From positions 1 to 47,357 of the forward strand of contig CAMYIJ010000021.1 of the NCBI GenBank assembly GCA_947258375.1: a DNA stretch of 47,357 nucleotides, in the 5' to 3' direction. This document shows, in pieces, positions 39,743 to 47,357 of the stretch (its first letter is position 1; each line of letters begins with the position of its first letter). The position numbers and the translations under genes are program-made. The notes under the pieces were generated by a model. That model saw only the letters and a list, made by a program, of their open reading frames with translations. It was not told the origin of the DNA and did no database searches. Source of the DNA: an uncultured Acidimicrobiaceae bacterium. GTDB taxonomy: Bacteria; Actinomycetota; Acidimicrobiia; Spongiisociales; UBA5794.

Positions 39743-42700
39743 TTACTGAGCAGGCGCCTGACTTCGCTGCACCAAGATCTCAACCGGGTGGCCGCCTATC
39801 TCGGTCGCGGCGCCCGTCGCGTCGCCCGTTCTGTAGAGGTCTGTGGCCAGCGTCTCCTCCGCAATGAGCTCGGAGTGGGTTTCGATGGCGGCCGCCAGTT
39901 CGCCATCCGCGGTCGAGTAGCCGACGGTGACTCGGTCGGCCACGTCGAAGTCGTTGTCGCGGCGCAATCCCTGCACCCGGTTGACGAACTCGCGCGCCAG
40001 GCCCTCTGCGGCCAGCTCAGGAGTAATCGCCGAATCGAGCACGATCGTCAACCCGCCCTCGCTGGCAACGCCGATACCCGGACGCGGCTCGCGCGCAACT
40101 GCAACATCGTCGGTCTGAAGCTCCTCACCGAGGACGGAGATGTGGCCAGTCTCCAGAAACGTCGTGATCTGGTCATGATCCAGCGCCTCGAGAGTCGTCG
40201 CGATCTCCTTTACCCGGGCGCCGAATCGGGGGCCGAGCGTTTTGAAGTTCGCTTTGGCGGACAGATGCACTAGTTCGCGATCGTCCGCCTCCACGGTGAC
40301 TTGCTTCACATTCAGCTCCTCGGCGATGAGTGCGGTATGTGATGCGACGGCGGCGGCGACGGTCGGCTCCTGAGTGACGACCGTCAACGCGCTGAGCGGC
40401 TGACGAACTCGCACCTGTTCCGCCTTGCGCAGGCCGCGACCGAGGTTCACCACAGTCCGTACGACGCTCATTGCCGTCTCGAGGCCCTCGTCGATCACCT
40501 CAGGATTGGCGACGGGGTAGTCCGTGTGGTGCACGCTCATCGGATCATCACCTTCGATGGGGCGGATCAGATGCTGATAGATCTCCTCTGTGATGAACGG
40601 CAGGACCGGGGCGGCGACCTGGGAGAACGTGACCAGCACCTCGTACAGGGTCGCGAAGGCAGCGAGCTTGTCCTCGGATCCCGCGGCGCCACGACGCGCC
40701 CAGAAGCGACGGCGCGACCTCCGGATGTACCAGTTGGTGAGGTCATCGATGAATCCCAGGATCGGGGGAACCACTGCGTACAGCCGGTAGTGCTCCATCT
40801 CCTGGTTTACATCGCGGATCAGGCTCTGGAGGACGGACACGATCCATCTGTCGAGCTCGGGGCGGTCGCTGATGGCGGGAGCCGACTCGAGGTCGGCGCG
40901 GGTGATCCCATCGGCCTCGGCGTATGTTGTGAAGAATGAGAACGCGTTCCAGTACGGCAACAAGACCGTCCTCACAACGTCGCGGACCCCCTGCTCGGAG
41001 AACCGCAGCGGCTCGGCTCGCAAGACGGGGGAGTTGATCAAGTACGCCCGCAGTGCATCGGCACCGGGCCCGTCGAAGATAGTCTCAGGGTCCGGGTAGT
41101 TCTTCTGCGACTTCGACATCTTGCGGCCGTCCTCAGCGAGGATCATGCCGTTGACCACACAGTTTTCGAATGGAACATCGTCGAAGAGCGCCGCGGCCAG
41201 CACGACCAGCGTGTAGAACCATCCCCGAGTTTGGTCGAGGCCCTCCGCGATGAAGTCGGCGGGGAACGTCTTGCCGAACCGCTCTTCGTTTTCGAACGGG
41301 TAGTGCATCTTGCCGTACGGCATCGAACCCGACTCGAACCACACATCGAGCACCTCGGGCACCCGATTCATCGTTCCGGTGCACTCGCGGCACGGGATGG
41401 TGACTTCATCGACGATGTGCTTGTGGAGATCGTCCAGCCACACGCCGGAGAGGTCGGCCAGTTCCTGCCGGGAGCCGATGCATACGCGGGCGTCGCAATC
41501 GGTACACACCCACACCGGAATGCAGCTGCCCCAGAAACGATTGCGGCTCACGGCCCAGTCCCGCGCATCGCGCAACCAATTTCCGAAACGGCGCTCTCCC
41601 ACGTAGTCCGGGACCCACCAGATCCGCGAGTTGAGATCGGCCATCCGGTCTCGGAATGACTCAACTTTGACGTACCAGCTCGGGATCGCCTTGTAGATCA
41701 GAGGCGTATCCGTTCGCCAGCAGAAGGGATAAGAGTGGACAATCCTGCCGGCCCGAAGCAGCAAGCCCTTCTCACGCAGCAGTTCGATCAACTTCTCGTC
41801 GGCGTCCTTGACGAACACCCCGGCTACTTCCGGCACGGCATCGGTGAAGCGTGCCTCGAGATCGACCGGATCGACAAACGCTTCGATTGCTGCCGATTGG
41901 AACGCCAGGAAGTCGGCCTCTCCATAGGCGGGAGCCATGTGGACGAGCCCGGTGCCGTCTTCCGTGGTCACTTCGGGCGAGGGAATCACGACAAAACCTC
42001 CGCGCTCGCGCTCGGCGGCGAAATGGTCGAACGGCGGTTCGTATGACGCGCCAATCAGCTCGGCGCCGGGTGCGGTGGCGACGACTTCGACCTGACCCTC
42101 CTGCCATACCGACTCGAGCCGCGCCTCCGCTATCCAGTAGTGATCTTCGCCACTGGCCACGCGGACGTACCGGATATCCCGGCCCGCCGCGACTGCCAGG
42201 TTGCCGGGGAGGGTCCAGGGAGTGGTGGTCCAGATCAGGAGCCAATCTCCCGCAACAACGGGACCGTGGTCGGCGGTGGTCTGCAGGCGAACCGTGATCG
42301 AAGGGTCCTCAACGTCTTTGTACCCCCCGAGGTTGAGCTCGAAGTTCGACAGCGGGGTGCCGGCTCCCCATGAATAGGGGACAACCTTGAAGTCCTGATA
42401 GACGAGGCCGCGGTCCCAGAGACCACGAAATACCCACCAGACCGATTCCATGAAGTCAACATCGAGGGTCTTGTAGTCGTTCTCGAAGTCGATCCATCGT
42501 CCGAGACGCCGGGTGACGTGCTCCCAACGCTCCGTGTTTGCCTGGACTTTCTCCCGGCAGGCCTCGTTGAAACGGGCGACGCCGTACTCCTCGATCTGGC
42601 GGGGACCGGACAGGCCGAGTTCGTTCTGGACTTCCATCTCGATGGGGAGCCCGTGCGTGTCCCATCCGAAGCGGCGCTCGACGCGGTGGCCGCGCATCGT

Positions 42701-42946
42701 CCAGTAACGCGGCACGATGTCTTTGATGACGCCGGCCAGCAGATTGCCGTAGTGGGGGCTTCCGGTCGGGAACGGGGGACCGTCGTAGAACGTGTACTCG
42801 GTCTCGGGATCACGCATCTCCACCGAAACGGGGAAGGCTTCGAGCTCATCCCACAGAGACAGCACTCGCGCTTCCATCTCCGGGATGTCGACCCTGGGCT
42901 CGATGCGTTCGAAGTCGGCTCGATTGGCGGGGGAGGGATCGGTCAC
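39743..42946 (-). CDS. ileS: isoleucyl-tRNA synthetase, type 2 (long)
   Basis: The product has 1067 residues. GTG at 42946 follows GAAGGACC; a longer frame to 43216 overlaps the T-box leader and is not real. The class I signatures are FPTGSPHYGNLLAGVIKDIV (HIGH-like HYGN) and DGRKMSKSQKNYPDPE (KMSKS, near residue 608), with VERRFGWDTHGLPIEME between. Length and these variants place it with the eukaryote-like IleRS2 group, which is generally less sensitive to mupirocin. It charges tRNA-Ile. It lies opposite to the flanking division and lspA genes and is controlled by a T-box. Confidence 0.95.
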   Translation of the reverse strand: MTDPSPANRADFERIEPRVDIPEMEARVLSLWDELEAFPVSVEMRDPETEYTFYDGPPFPTGSPHYGNLLAGVIKDIVPRYWTMRGHRVERRFGWDTHGLPIEMEVQNELGLSGPRQIEEYGVARFNEACREKVQANTERWEHVTRRLGRWIDFENDYKTLDVDFMESVWWVFRGLWDRGLVYQDFKVVPYSWGAGTPLSNFELNLGGYKDVEDPSITVRLQTTADHGPVVAGDWLLIWTTTPWTLPGNLAVAAGRDIRYVRVASGEDHYWIAEARLESVWQEGQVEVVATAPGAELIGASYEPPFDHFAAERERGGFVVIPSPEVTTEDGTGLVHMAPAYGEADFLAFQSAAIEAFVDPVDLEARFTDAVPEVAGVFVKDADEKLIELLREKGLLLRAGRIVHSYPFCWRTDTPLIYKAIPSWYVKVESFRDRMADLNSRIWWVPDYVGERRFGNWLRDARDWAVSRNRFWGSCIPVWVCTDCDARVCIGSRQELADLSGVWLDDLHKHIVDEVTIPCRECTGTMNRVPEVLDVWFESGSMPYGKMHYPFENEERFGKTFPADFIAEGLDQTRGWFYTLVVLAAALFDDVPFENCVVNGMILAEDGRKMSKSQKNYPDPETIFDGPGADALRAYLINSPVLRAEPLRFSEQGVRDVVRTVLLPYWNAFSFFTTYAEADGITRADLESAPAISDRPELDRWIVSVLQSLIRDVNQEMEHYRLYAVVPPILGFIDDLTNWYIRRSRRRFWARRGAAGSEDKLAAFATLYEVLVTFSQVAAPVLPFITEEIYQHLIRPIEGDDPMSVHHTDYPVANPEVIDEGLETAMSVVRTVVNLGRGLRKAEQVRVRQPLSALTVVTQEPTVAAAVASHTALIAEELNVKQVTVEADDRELVHLSAKANFKTLGPRFGARVKEIATTLEALDHDQITTFLETGHISVLGEELQTDDVAVAREPRPGIGVASEGGLTIVLDSAITPELAAEGLAREFVNRVQGLRRDNDFDVADRVTVGYSTADGELAAAIETHSELIAEETLATDLYRTGDATGAATEIGGHPVEILVQRSQAPAQ

Positions 42947-42964
42947 GATGGTCCTTCGGTTGGC

Positions 42965-43190
42965 TGGGGTCTGTCCATCCGGGACGGGAAACCCGCGGTA
43001 CCACCCGGTTTGCCACCCAGCTCTCCTGCGTGGCCTCTTCGTAACTCCCAGTGCGGCGGAGGCCCGGCGGGTTCTACACCGGCGGCCGGTTCTTCCCGCA
43101 GCTCGGAGGTGATGTCCAGCCGGTCCGGATCGTCGGTCTCTCACCACCACCGACTCGCTCATGGTCCGGGATGCCCGGCGGGCCCGTCCT
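42965..43190 (-). promoter_or_regulatory. T-box riboswitch controlling ileS
   Basis: On the minus strand the conserved T-box GGGTGGTACCGCG lies at 42994-43006, inside an AAACC/GGTTT antisequestrator-like stem. Upstream, an ATC isoleucine specifier lies at 43111-43113 within GGACATCACC in a stem I-like region. The element ends before the ileS ribosome-binding site GAAGGACC. Uncharged tRNA-Ile would bind the specifier and T-box to open expression. Actinobacterial ileS T-boxes are known to act mainly on translation, and no terminator T-run is seen here. Confidence 0.88.
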
Positions 43191-43238
43191 CGTCGTCGCC
43201 GGGGCATGATACCCATCCCGGGCTCCGGCCCAATACGT

Positions 43239-43250
43239 TATGTTGAGAAC
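43239..43250 (+). promoter_or_regulatory. -10 element of the DUF167 gene, leaderless
   Basis: TATGTT (43239-43244) lies 6 nt before the ATG at 43251 with no Shine-Dalgarno. It abuts the divergent ileS leader. Confidence 0.5.
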
Positions 43251-43547
43251 ATGGAAGTCACCTCGCCGATTCGCCGCGCGCCCGGTGGTGCGATCGTTGA
43301 TGTCTGGGTGGTCCCCGGCGCCTCGCGAACAGAGATCAGGGGGATCCACAATGGCGCTCTTCGGGTTCGTGTCGCATCCCCACCCGCAGGCGGAGCGGCG
43401 AATCGGGCATTGGTCCGGTATCTCCGGAAGAGATTGGGCTGCCAAGTCGAACTGGTGGCGGGATCCGCCGCCCGGCACAAGCAGGTTCACGTCGATTGTG
43501 GCGATCTAGCATCGATTGCCGCGGCGCTGGGCATCGCATCGGTGTAG
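43251..43547 (+). CDS. DUF167/YggU-family protein
   Basis: The product has 98 residues. ATG at 43251 is chosen over an in-frame ATG at 43161 that would place coding sequence over the ileS leader. IVDVWVVPGASRTEIRGI, LRVRVASPPAGGAANRALVR and GCQVELVAGSAARHKQVHVD are the DUF167 motifs. The function of this small alpha/beta protein is unknown. It lies next to yggT/yggS-type genes in many bacteria, as here. Confidence 0.9.
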   Translation: MEVTSPIRRAPGGAIVDVWVVPGASRTEIRGIHNGALRVRVASPPAGGAANRALVRYLRKRLGCQVELVAGSAARHKQVHVDCGDLASIAAALGIASV

Positions 43548-43587
43548 TCCCGGCAGGTGCTAGATTCCCTGCCGTCGAGGAGGAACG

Positions 43588-43950
43588 ATGACCCGGAAAC
43601 TGGCGAAGTCCACGATGGACCGACTCGCCGCCAAGCTGCAAGAGGAGCGGGAGAGGCTCGAGGACATAATCGCCTCATTCGATGAGGAGCTCGAAAGCAG
43701 CCGCCTCGCGACCACCGGGTCCGAGTTCAGCGATCCCGACAACGCCGACGGTGGGACGATTGCCGCCGAAATCAAGATGGACCTATCGCTCCAGCAGAAC
43801 GCGCGGGACTTGCTCGAGAAGGTCGCTCATGCCGAGGATCGCATGGCTCGAGGTCTCTACGGGATCTGCGAGCGCACCGGCGACCCGATACCGCTCGCCC
43901 GGCTCGACGCACTGCCCTACGCGACCACTACCGTCGAGGGTGCGTCCTAA
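43588..43950 (+). CDS. DksA/TraR-like protein with degenerate zinc finger
   Basis: The product has 120 residues. ATG follows GAGGAGG. An N-terminal coiled coil (LQEERERLEDIIASFDEELE) is followed by the DksA-like C-terminal block RMARGLYGICERTGDPIPLA, then LDALPYATT. DksA/TraR binds the RNA polymerase secondary channel with ppGpp. Here only the first of the four zinc-binding Cys (CERT instead of CxxC, and ATTTVEG in place of the second pair) remains, so zinc is unlikely to bind. Similar Cys-poor forms occur in actinobacteria. It is immediately upstream of lspA. Confidence 0.85.
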   Translation: MTRKLAKSTMDRLAAKLQEERERLEDIIASFDEELESSRLATTGSEFSDPDNADGGTIAAEIKMDLSLQQNARDLLEKVAHAEDRMARGLYGICERTGDPIPLARLDALPYATTTVEGAS

Positions 43951-43973
43951 TCAAGACAGCTACCCGTACCGGG

Positions 43974-44417
43974 TTGCTCATTGCTGCGGGGGTTGTGGCG
44001 GTAGACCAGCTCACAAAGGTCTGGGCGGTCGCCGCCCTCAGTGACGGCCCGATCGTGCTGATCGACGGGTTTCTGCAACTCCGGCTGACCCGCAATCCGG
44101 GGGCCGCGTTTTCCTCCTTCACCGGGGGCGGCCCGTTCCTGGGAGCGATAGCCGCGTTCGTCGCGGTGGCGATTGCATTCCTGCTGCCTCAGATCGAGGA
44201 GCGGCTCGACAGGGTGGCACTGTCGCTGGTCATGGGCGGTGCGCTGGGCAACTTCGTTGACCGGATCTTTCGAGCCGATGGTTTCCTCGACGGTGCAGTG
44301 GTCGACTTCATCAACTTCTCCTTCTGGCCAACGTTCAACGGCGCGGACAGCGCCATTTCGATCGGGGTCGTTCTCATGCTGCTTTCTGCGTCGTTCCGCA
44401 AAGAACCGGCGGCGTGA
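43974..44417 (+). CDS. lspA: lipoprotein signal peptidase LspA
   Basis: The product has 147 residues from TTG at 43974, with an uncertain start (see findings). Four TM segments are expected. Catalytic Asp residues lie in GALGNFVDRIF and AVVDFINF; TRNPGAAFS and VDQLTKVWAV are conserved. It removes signal peptides from lipoproteins at the lipid-modified Cys. Several lipoprotein genes are in this window, so the pathway is used. The GTG of rluD overlaps its stop by 4 nt. Confidence 0.9.
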   Translation: MLIAAGVVAVDQLTKVWAVAALSDGPIVLIDGFLQLRLTRNPGAAFSSFTGGGPFLGAIAAFVAVAIAFLLPQIEERLDRVALSLVMGGALGNFVDRIFRADGFLDGAVVDFINFSFWPTFNGADSAISIGVVLMLLSASFRKEPAA

Positions 44418-45394
44418 CGGCGTCCGAGCCCGCGGGTGTTGTGGAGCTGGTAGTCCCGGCCGACATGGATGGGCAGCGGGCCGACCGGGTCGTAGCGGTA
44501 GCGTTGGACATCAGCAGATCGGCGGCGCGTCTGGCAGTCGACTCCGGCCAGGTGGCGGTCGACGGCAAGGCGGTCGGCCCCGCCGACAAGTTGTCCGCCG
44601 GGACCCGCCTTCTCGTAACCCGGCCACCCGAGCCGAGCGGGCTCGTGCCTCTGGACGAACCCCTGGTTGTGAGGCACGAATCGGCGACGGTGCTGGTCAT
44701 CGACAAGCCTCCGGGATTGGTGGTCCATCCCGGGGCCGGTCATCGCAACGACACCCTCGCCAACGTGCTCATCTTCCACTACCCCGAACTCGCTGAGATG
44801 GGGGAGCAGTATCGGTGGGGCCTCGTCCATCGGCTCGATCGGGAGACGTCGGGCCTCCTGATCGTGGCCCGCAGCGCCGCCGCCCACACCGAGCTCCAGG
44901 CGCAGCTCAAACGGCGCGAGATCTCGCGGGTGTACCTCGCTCTGGTTCACAGCCTCATTGATCCGGTAGCCGGAGCTATTGAGGCTCCCATCGGCCGCGA
45001 CCCGGAGCATCCCACCAGGATGACTCTCCGCCAGGGGGGCCGTTACGCCAAAACGCACTATCGACGCCTGGCAGCCTGGGAGGACTTGTCGCTGCTGGAA
45101 GTCCGGCTCGAAACGGGGCGAACCCACCAGATCCGGGTTCACATGAGCTCGATCGGAGCGGCCATCGTCGGCGACAAGACGTACGGATTGCGCCGCTCGA
45201 AAGCAGGCAATCCCGGTCGGGTGTGGCTGCACGCTTCCAGTCTCACCTTCCACGACCCCCGGCCACAGGGGGCGGACGCTCCTGTGGCGGTGCACTCTCC
45301 GCTGCCCGCCGACCTCGTGGCCAGTCTTCAGGAGCTCGGACAACCGATCCTCGGCTCCCTTCCCGACGGTGCCCCGGACGCTTCGGCGCTGTAG
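44414..45394 (+). CDS. rluD: RluD-type 23S rRNA pseudouridine synthase
   Basis: The product has 326 residues with a GTG overlapping lspA (GTGA). An N-terminal S4 domain (about 10-75, DGQRADRVVAVALDISRSAA) is followed by the RluA-family catalytic domain: VIDKPPGLVVHPGAGH, GLVHRLDRETSGLLIVARS (catalytic Asp near residue 141), RVYLALV, RYAKTHYRRL and RTHQIRVHMSSIGAAIVGDK. It makes pseudouridine in 23S rRNA helix 69. The RluD/YlyB group is often linked to lspA, as here. Exact target inferred. Confidence 0.92.
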   Translation: MTASEPAGVVELVVPADMDGQRADRVVAVALDISRSAARLAVDSGQVAVDGKAVGPADKLSAGTRLLVTRPPEPSGLVPLDEPLVVRHESATVLVIDKPPGLVVHPGAGHRNDTLANVLIFHYPELAEMGEQYRWGLVHRLDRETSGLLIVARSAAAHTELQAQLKRREISRVYLALVHSLIDPVAGAIEAPIGRDPEHPTRMTLRQGGRYAKTHYRRLAAWEDLSLLEVRLETGRTHQIRVHMSSIGAAIVGDKTYGLRRSKAGNPGRVWLHASSLTFHDPRPQGADAPVAVHSPLPADLVASLQELGQPILGSLPDGAPDASAL

Positions 45395-45675
45395 GAGACC
45401 GCTGAGCAATCTCCCAGGTGGGCGTTGAATAATCACTGTGGATGGATCTGCGGAGGATCATCGCCATCTGCCACACGGACCGCAGGACTATCAGTCGATG
45501 ATTCAAGGTTTCCGGGCGAAGACAGGGGCGACGAGGGGGGTTTGGGCGAGGCCGCAGGGAACGCGGGTGCTTCACTGCCGAAGGCCAAACGTCCCGAGCC
45601 GAGACCCGCAGAGGCGCCGCAATGGATTCTTCAACACCCACCTAAGCTGGGAGTGCGCGACCGACTGGATACCAA
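45395..45675. other. gene-free interval between rluD and the acyltransferase gene
   Basis: No convincing frame and no strong terminator or promoter were identified by eye. It presumably separates two transcription units. Confidence 0.35.
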
Positions 45676-47357
45676 ATGACCGCCGACTACGAGCGACTGT
45701 CCTTTCTCGACAGCTCGTTTCTCGCGATGGAGAGCCGGAACACCCATTTTCACGTGGCCGGGATGCTGATTCTCGAAGCGGCGCCGCTGCGCCGTGAGGA
45801 CGGCGGGATCGATGTTGCCCGCATCAGGCAGTTCATCGAGTCCCGGCTGCACCTGGTCCCGAGGTATCGCCAGCGGTTGGCGCTGGTGCCGTTCGAGCGC
45901 CATCCGGTGTGGGTCGACGACGAGCACTTCAACATCGATTACCACATCCGGCACAGCAGTCTTCCCCAGCCGGGCACCTTTGATCAACTGAAGCTGCTCA
46001 TGGGGCGGCTCTGCTCGCAGCAGCTGGACCGCTCGAAACCGCTCTGGGAGCTCAACGTTGTGGAAGGCCTCGAAGGCGACCGGTTCGCAATCATCTCGAA
46101 GATCCACCACTCGATGATCGACGGCATCTCGGGCGTTGATCTCATGGCGGTCCTGCTCAACCTGGCTCCAACCTCGGAGATTCCAGATTCACCGCCGTTC
46201 GAGCCACGTCCGGTCCCATCGGGCTCCGAGTTGGTGGTCCGGGAAACGGCGCGTCGGGCAGGCAGGGCCGCCGCCGCTCTACGATCGGTTCAGACCCTCT
46301 CCGAAGACGTTCAATCAATGGCTCTCGAGGGCGCCCGTCGAGTCCGCGCCATGCGCAATTCGCTGGGGTCCGGTTGGCTGACGTCGGCCACCAAGACACC
46401 GCTCAACGGCGCCATCGGCCCCAACCGCCGCTTCGAGACGCTCAAGTCGCCGCTCGACGACGTGAAGGAGATCAAGAACACCCTCGGCGGCACCGTCAAC
46501 GATGTGATTCTTGCCACCGTGGCAGGAGGAGTTCGCAAGTTCCTGGTCGATGGACGTGACTTCGACGTCTCCGGCATTGACTTCAGGGTGATGGCGCCGG
46601 TGAGTGTTCGATCGCCGAGCCAACGGGGCACCCTGGGCAACCAGGTTGCGATGTGGCTGGCATCACTCCCGGTCGCTGAGGATGATCCCGCGGCGCGCCT
46701 CGCCGCCGTCGCCGCCGAAACGGAGAACCTCAAGCGAACCGACCAGGCCCTGGGAGCTGCTTCCATCGTTCGGATGAGCTCGGGAGCTCCTTCCACCCTT
46801 GTTTCGCTGGCGAGCCGCCTGGCGTCAGGCGCCCGCCCCTTCAACATGACCGTCACCAACGTGCCGGGGCCTCAGTTCCCGTTCTACCTCCTCGAGTCTC
46901 AGCTTCTCGACCAGTACCCGCTCGTACCGCTGTGGAACGGACACGGAGTCGGCATAGCTCTCTTCAGCTACAACGGTGAGGTCTCCTGGGGATTCAACGC
47001 CGATTACGACGTGATGCACGACCTCGAAGCCTTTGTGGCCGCGATCCAAACCTCCTTTGAGGAGCTGCTGACGGTGGCCCGGGGAGGGAGTAAGGCGAGC
47101 GCAAGCCGGGCGCGGAAGGCGGCGAAGGCGAAGTCCCGGGCGTCCGCACCCAGGAAGCGGCCCCCGATGGGGGGCACCTCCACGCCGTCCGCCACCAAGA
47201 AGGCGGCGGCAAAGAAGGCCGCCGCGAAGAGACCGGCGACCAAGGAAGCGGCGGCAAAGAAGCCCGCGGCGAAGAAGCCCGCGGCGAAGAAGCCCGCGGC
47301 GAAGAAACCCGCGGCGAAGAAACCCGCGGCGAAGAAACCCGCGGCGAAGAAACCCGC
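45676..47357 (+). CDS. wax ester synthase/diacylglycerol acyltransferase with histone H1-like tail, partial
   Basis: Open to the window end, at least 560 residues. The acyltransferase domain (about 1-470) starts ERLSFLDSSFLAMESRNTHF and holds the catalytic HHxxxDG in KIHHSMIDGISGVDLMAVLL (near residue 140-146). DRSKPLWELNVVEGL, GGTVNDVILATVAGGVR and NMTVTNVPGPQFP are typical WS/DGAT motifs. Family enzymes make wax esters or triacylglycerols for storage lipid at the membrane and lipid bodies. A basic Ser/Ala/Lys linker follows, and from about 47,251 a perfect 15-bp coding repeat (Ala-Ala-Lys-Lys-Pro) runs through at least seven units. Such a tail resembles histone H1 or HupB ends and is unusual for this enzyme. 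Confidence 0.9.
   Translation, partial: MTADYERLSFLDSSFLAMESRNTHFHVAGMLILEAAPLRREDGGIDVARIRQFIESRLHLVPRYRQRLALVPFERHPVWVDDEHFNIDYHIRHSSLPQPGTFDQLKLLMGRLCSQQLDRSKPLWELNVVEGLEGDRFAIISKIHHSMIDGISGVDLMAVLLNLAPTSEIPDSPPFEPRPVPSGSELVVRETARRAGRAAAALRSVQTLSEDVQSMALEGARRVRAMRNSLGSGWLTSATKTPLNGAIGPNRRFETLKSPLDDVKEIKNTLGGTVNDVILATVAGGVRKFLVDGRDFDVSGIDFRVMAPVSVRSPSQRGTLGNQVAMWLASLPVAEDDPAARLAAVAAETENLKRTDQALGAASIVRMSSGAPSTLVSLASRLASGARPFNMTVTNVPGPQFPFYLLESQLLDQYPLVPLWNGHGVGIALFSYNGEVSWGFNADYDVMHDLEAFVAAIQTSFEELLTVARGGSKASASRARKAAKAKSRASAPRKRPPMGGTSTPSATKKAAAKKAAAKRPATKEAAAKKPAAKKPAAKKPAAKKPAAKKPAAKKPAAKKP
47251..47357 (+). repeat. in-frame 15-bp tandem repeat encoding AAKKP
   Basis: About seven copies of GCGGCGAAGAARCCC, varying only in Lys AAG/AAA (the first copy has GCA in place of the second Ala codon), run off the window end. 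It encodes the basic tail of the acyltransferase. Such near-identical repeats can change copy number and be mis-assembled. Confidence 0.9.

Noticed and set aside
42947..43216. 90-residue N-terminal extension of IleRS
   Set aside because: The frame is Arg-rich and lies over a T-box; a good ribosome-binding site precedes GTG 42946.
47251..47357. 15-bp repeats as a CRISPR-like or origin iteron array
   Set aside because: Repeats are contiguous without spacers and encode AAKKP in the acyltransferase frame.
1..47357. tRNA, rRNA, prophage, insertion sequence or defence genes
   Set aside because: No cloverleaf, rRNA core, transposase, integrase, Cas or restriction-methylation pair was found; the lone HNH protein has no partner.

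Overview
The window is 47 kb of high-GC bacterial chromosome. It holds a complete division and cell-wall (dcw) cluster with no ftsA but with sepF, yggT and a DivIVA/Wag31-type gene. It also has a meso-diaminopimelate-type MurE, a deazaflavin (F420)-family reductase, a wax ester synthase/diacylglycerol acyltransferase, a T-box in front of a long type-2 ileS, and several genes whose start codon lies about 6 nt after a -10 element (leaderless). Together these indicate an Actinomycetota (actinobacterium). An uncultured or deep lineage such as Acidimicrobiia is my guess only.

Region 1 (1-20,000) is an accessory and housekeeping mixture. In order it holds: a partial YCII/DGPF protein (minus strand); two small ABM-fold proteins around a small lipoprotein; a PGAP1-like alpha/beta hydrolase; a hairpin-rich intergenic block; a peroxidase-related enzyme and an AcuI/YhdH reductase; a sensor-kinase-like protein that has lost its phospho-accepting His, coupled to a Thr/Pro-rich surface protein; a membrane protein behind two tandem CRP/FNR- or Rex-type operators; a divergent yceI/marR pair; an HNH protein; a large secreted unknown; a ROK sugar kinase with an in-frame stop; a ketopantoate-reductase-like protein; an F420-type reductase; a P2-type cation ATPase; a HisA-like barrel lacking Asp8; and two lipoproteins. 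Three genes here (surface protein, ROK kinase, first lipoprotein) are each broken by one small lesion whose remainder is clearly readable.

Region 2 (20,300-39,600) is the dcw cluster: mraZ-rsmH-ftsL-ftsI-murE-murF-mraY-murD-ftsW-murG-murC-murB-ftsQ-ftsZ-pgeF-PLPBP-sepF-yggT-divIVA, all on the plus strand. From murE to ftsQ nearly every junction is a 1-4 nt stop/start overlap, so translation is probably coupled. GTGG-type repeats at 10-bp spacing upstream of mraZ look like MraZ boxes. A 14-bp inverted repeat between mraZ and rsmH covers the rsmH ribosome-binding site and resembles the actinobacterial mraW leader RNA. The products make UDP-MurNAc-pentapeptide and lipid II, flip and polymerise it, and build the divisome (FtsL, FtsQ, FtsW, FtsI, FtsZ, SepF, DivIVA).

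Region 3 (39,700-47,357) has ileS on the minus strand with a T-box leader, then on the plus strand a DUF167 protein, a cysteine-poor DksA/TraR-like protein, lspA, an RluD-type pseudouridine synthase and, running off the window end, a wax ester synthase/DGAT that carries a histone H1-like Lys/Ala/Pro repeat tail.

I saw no tRNA, rRNA, CRISPR array, insertion sequence or prophage. No new multi-gene system is proven. The best leads are the acyltransferase with a histone-like tail, the His-less kinase paired with a surface protein, the CRP/Rex-type tandem operator, and the structured intergenic block at 2.85-3.1 kb.
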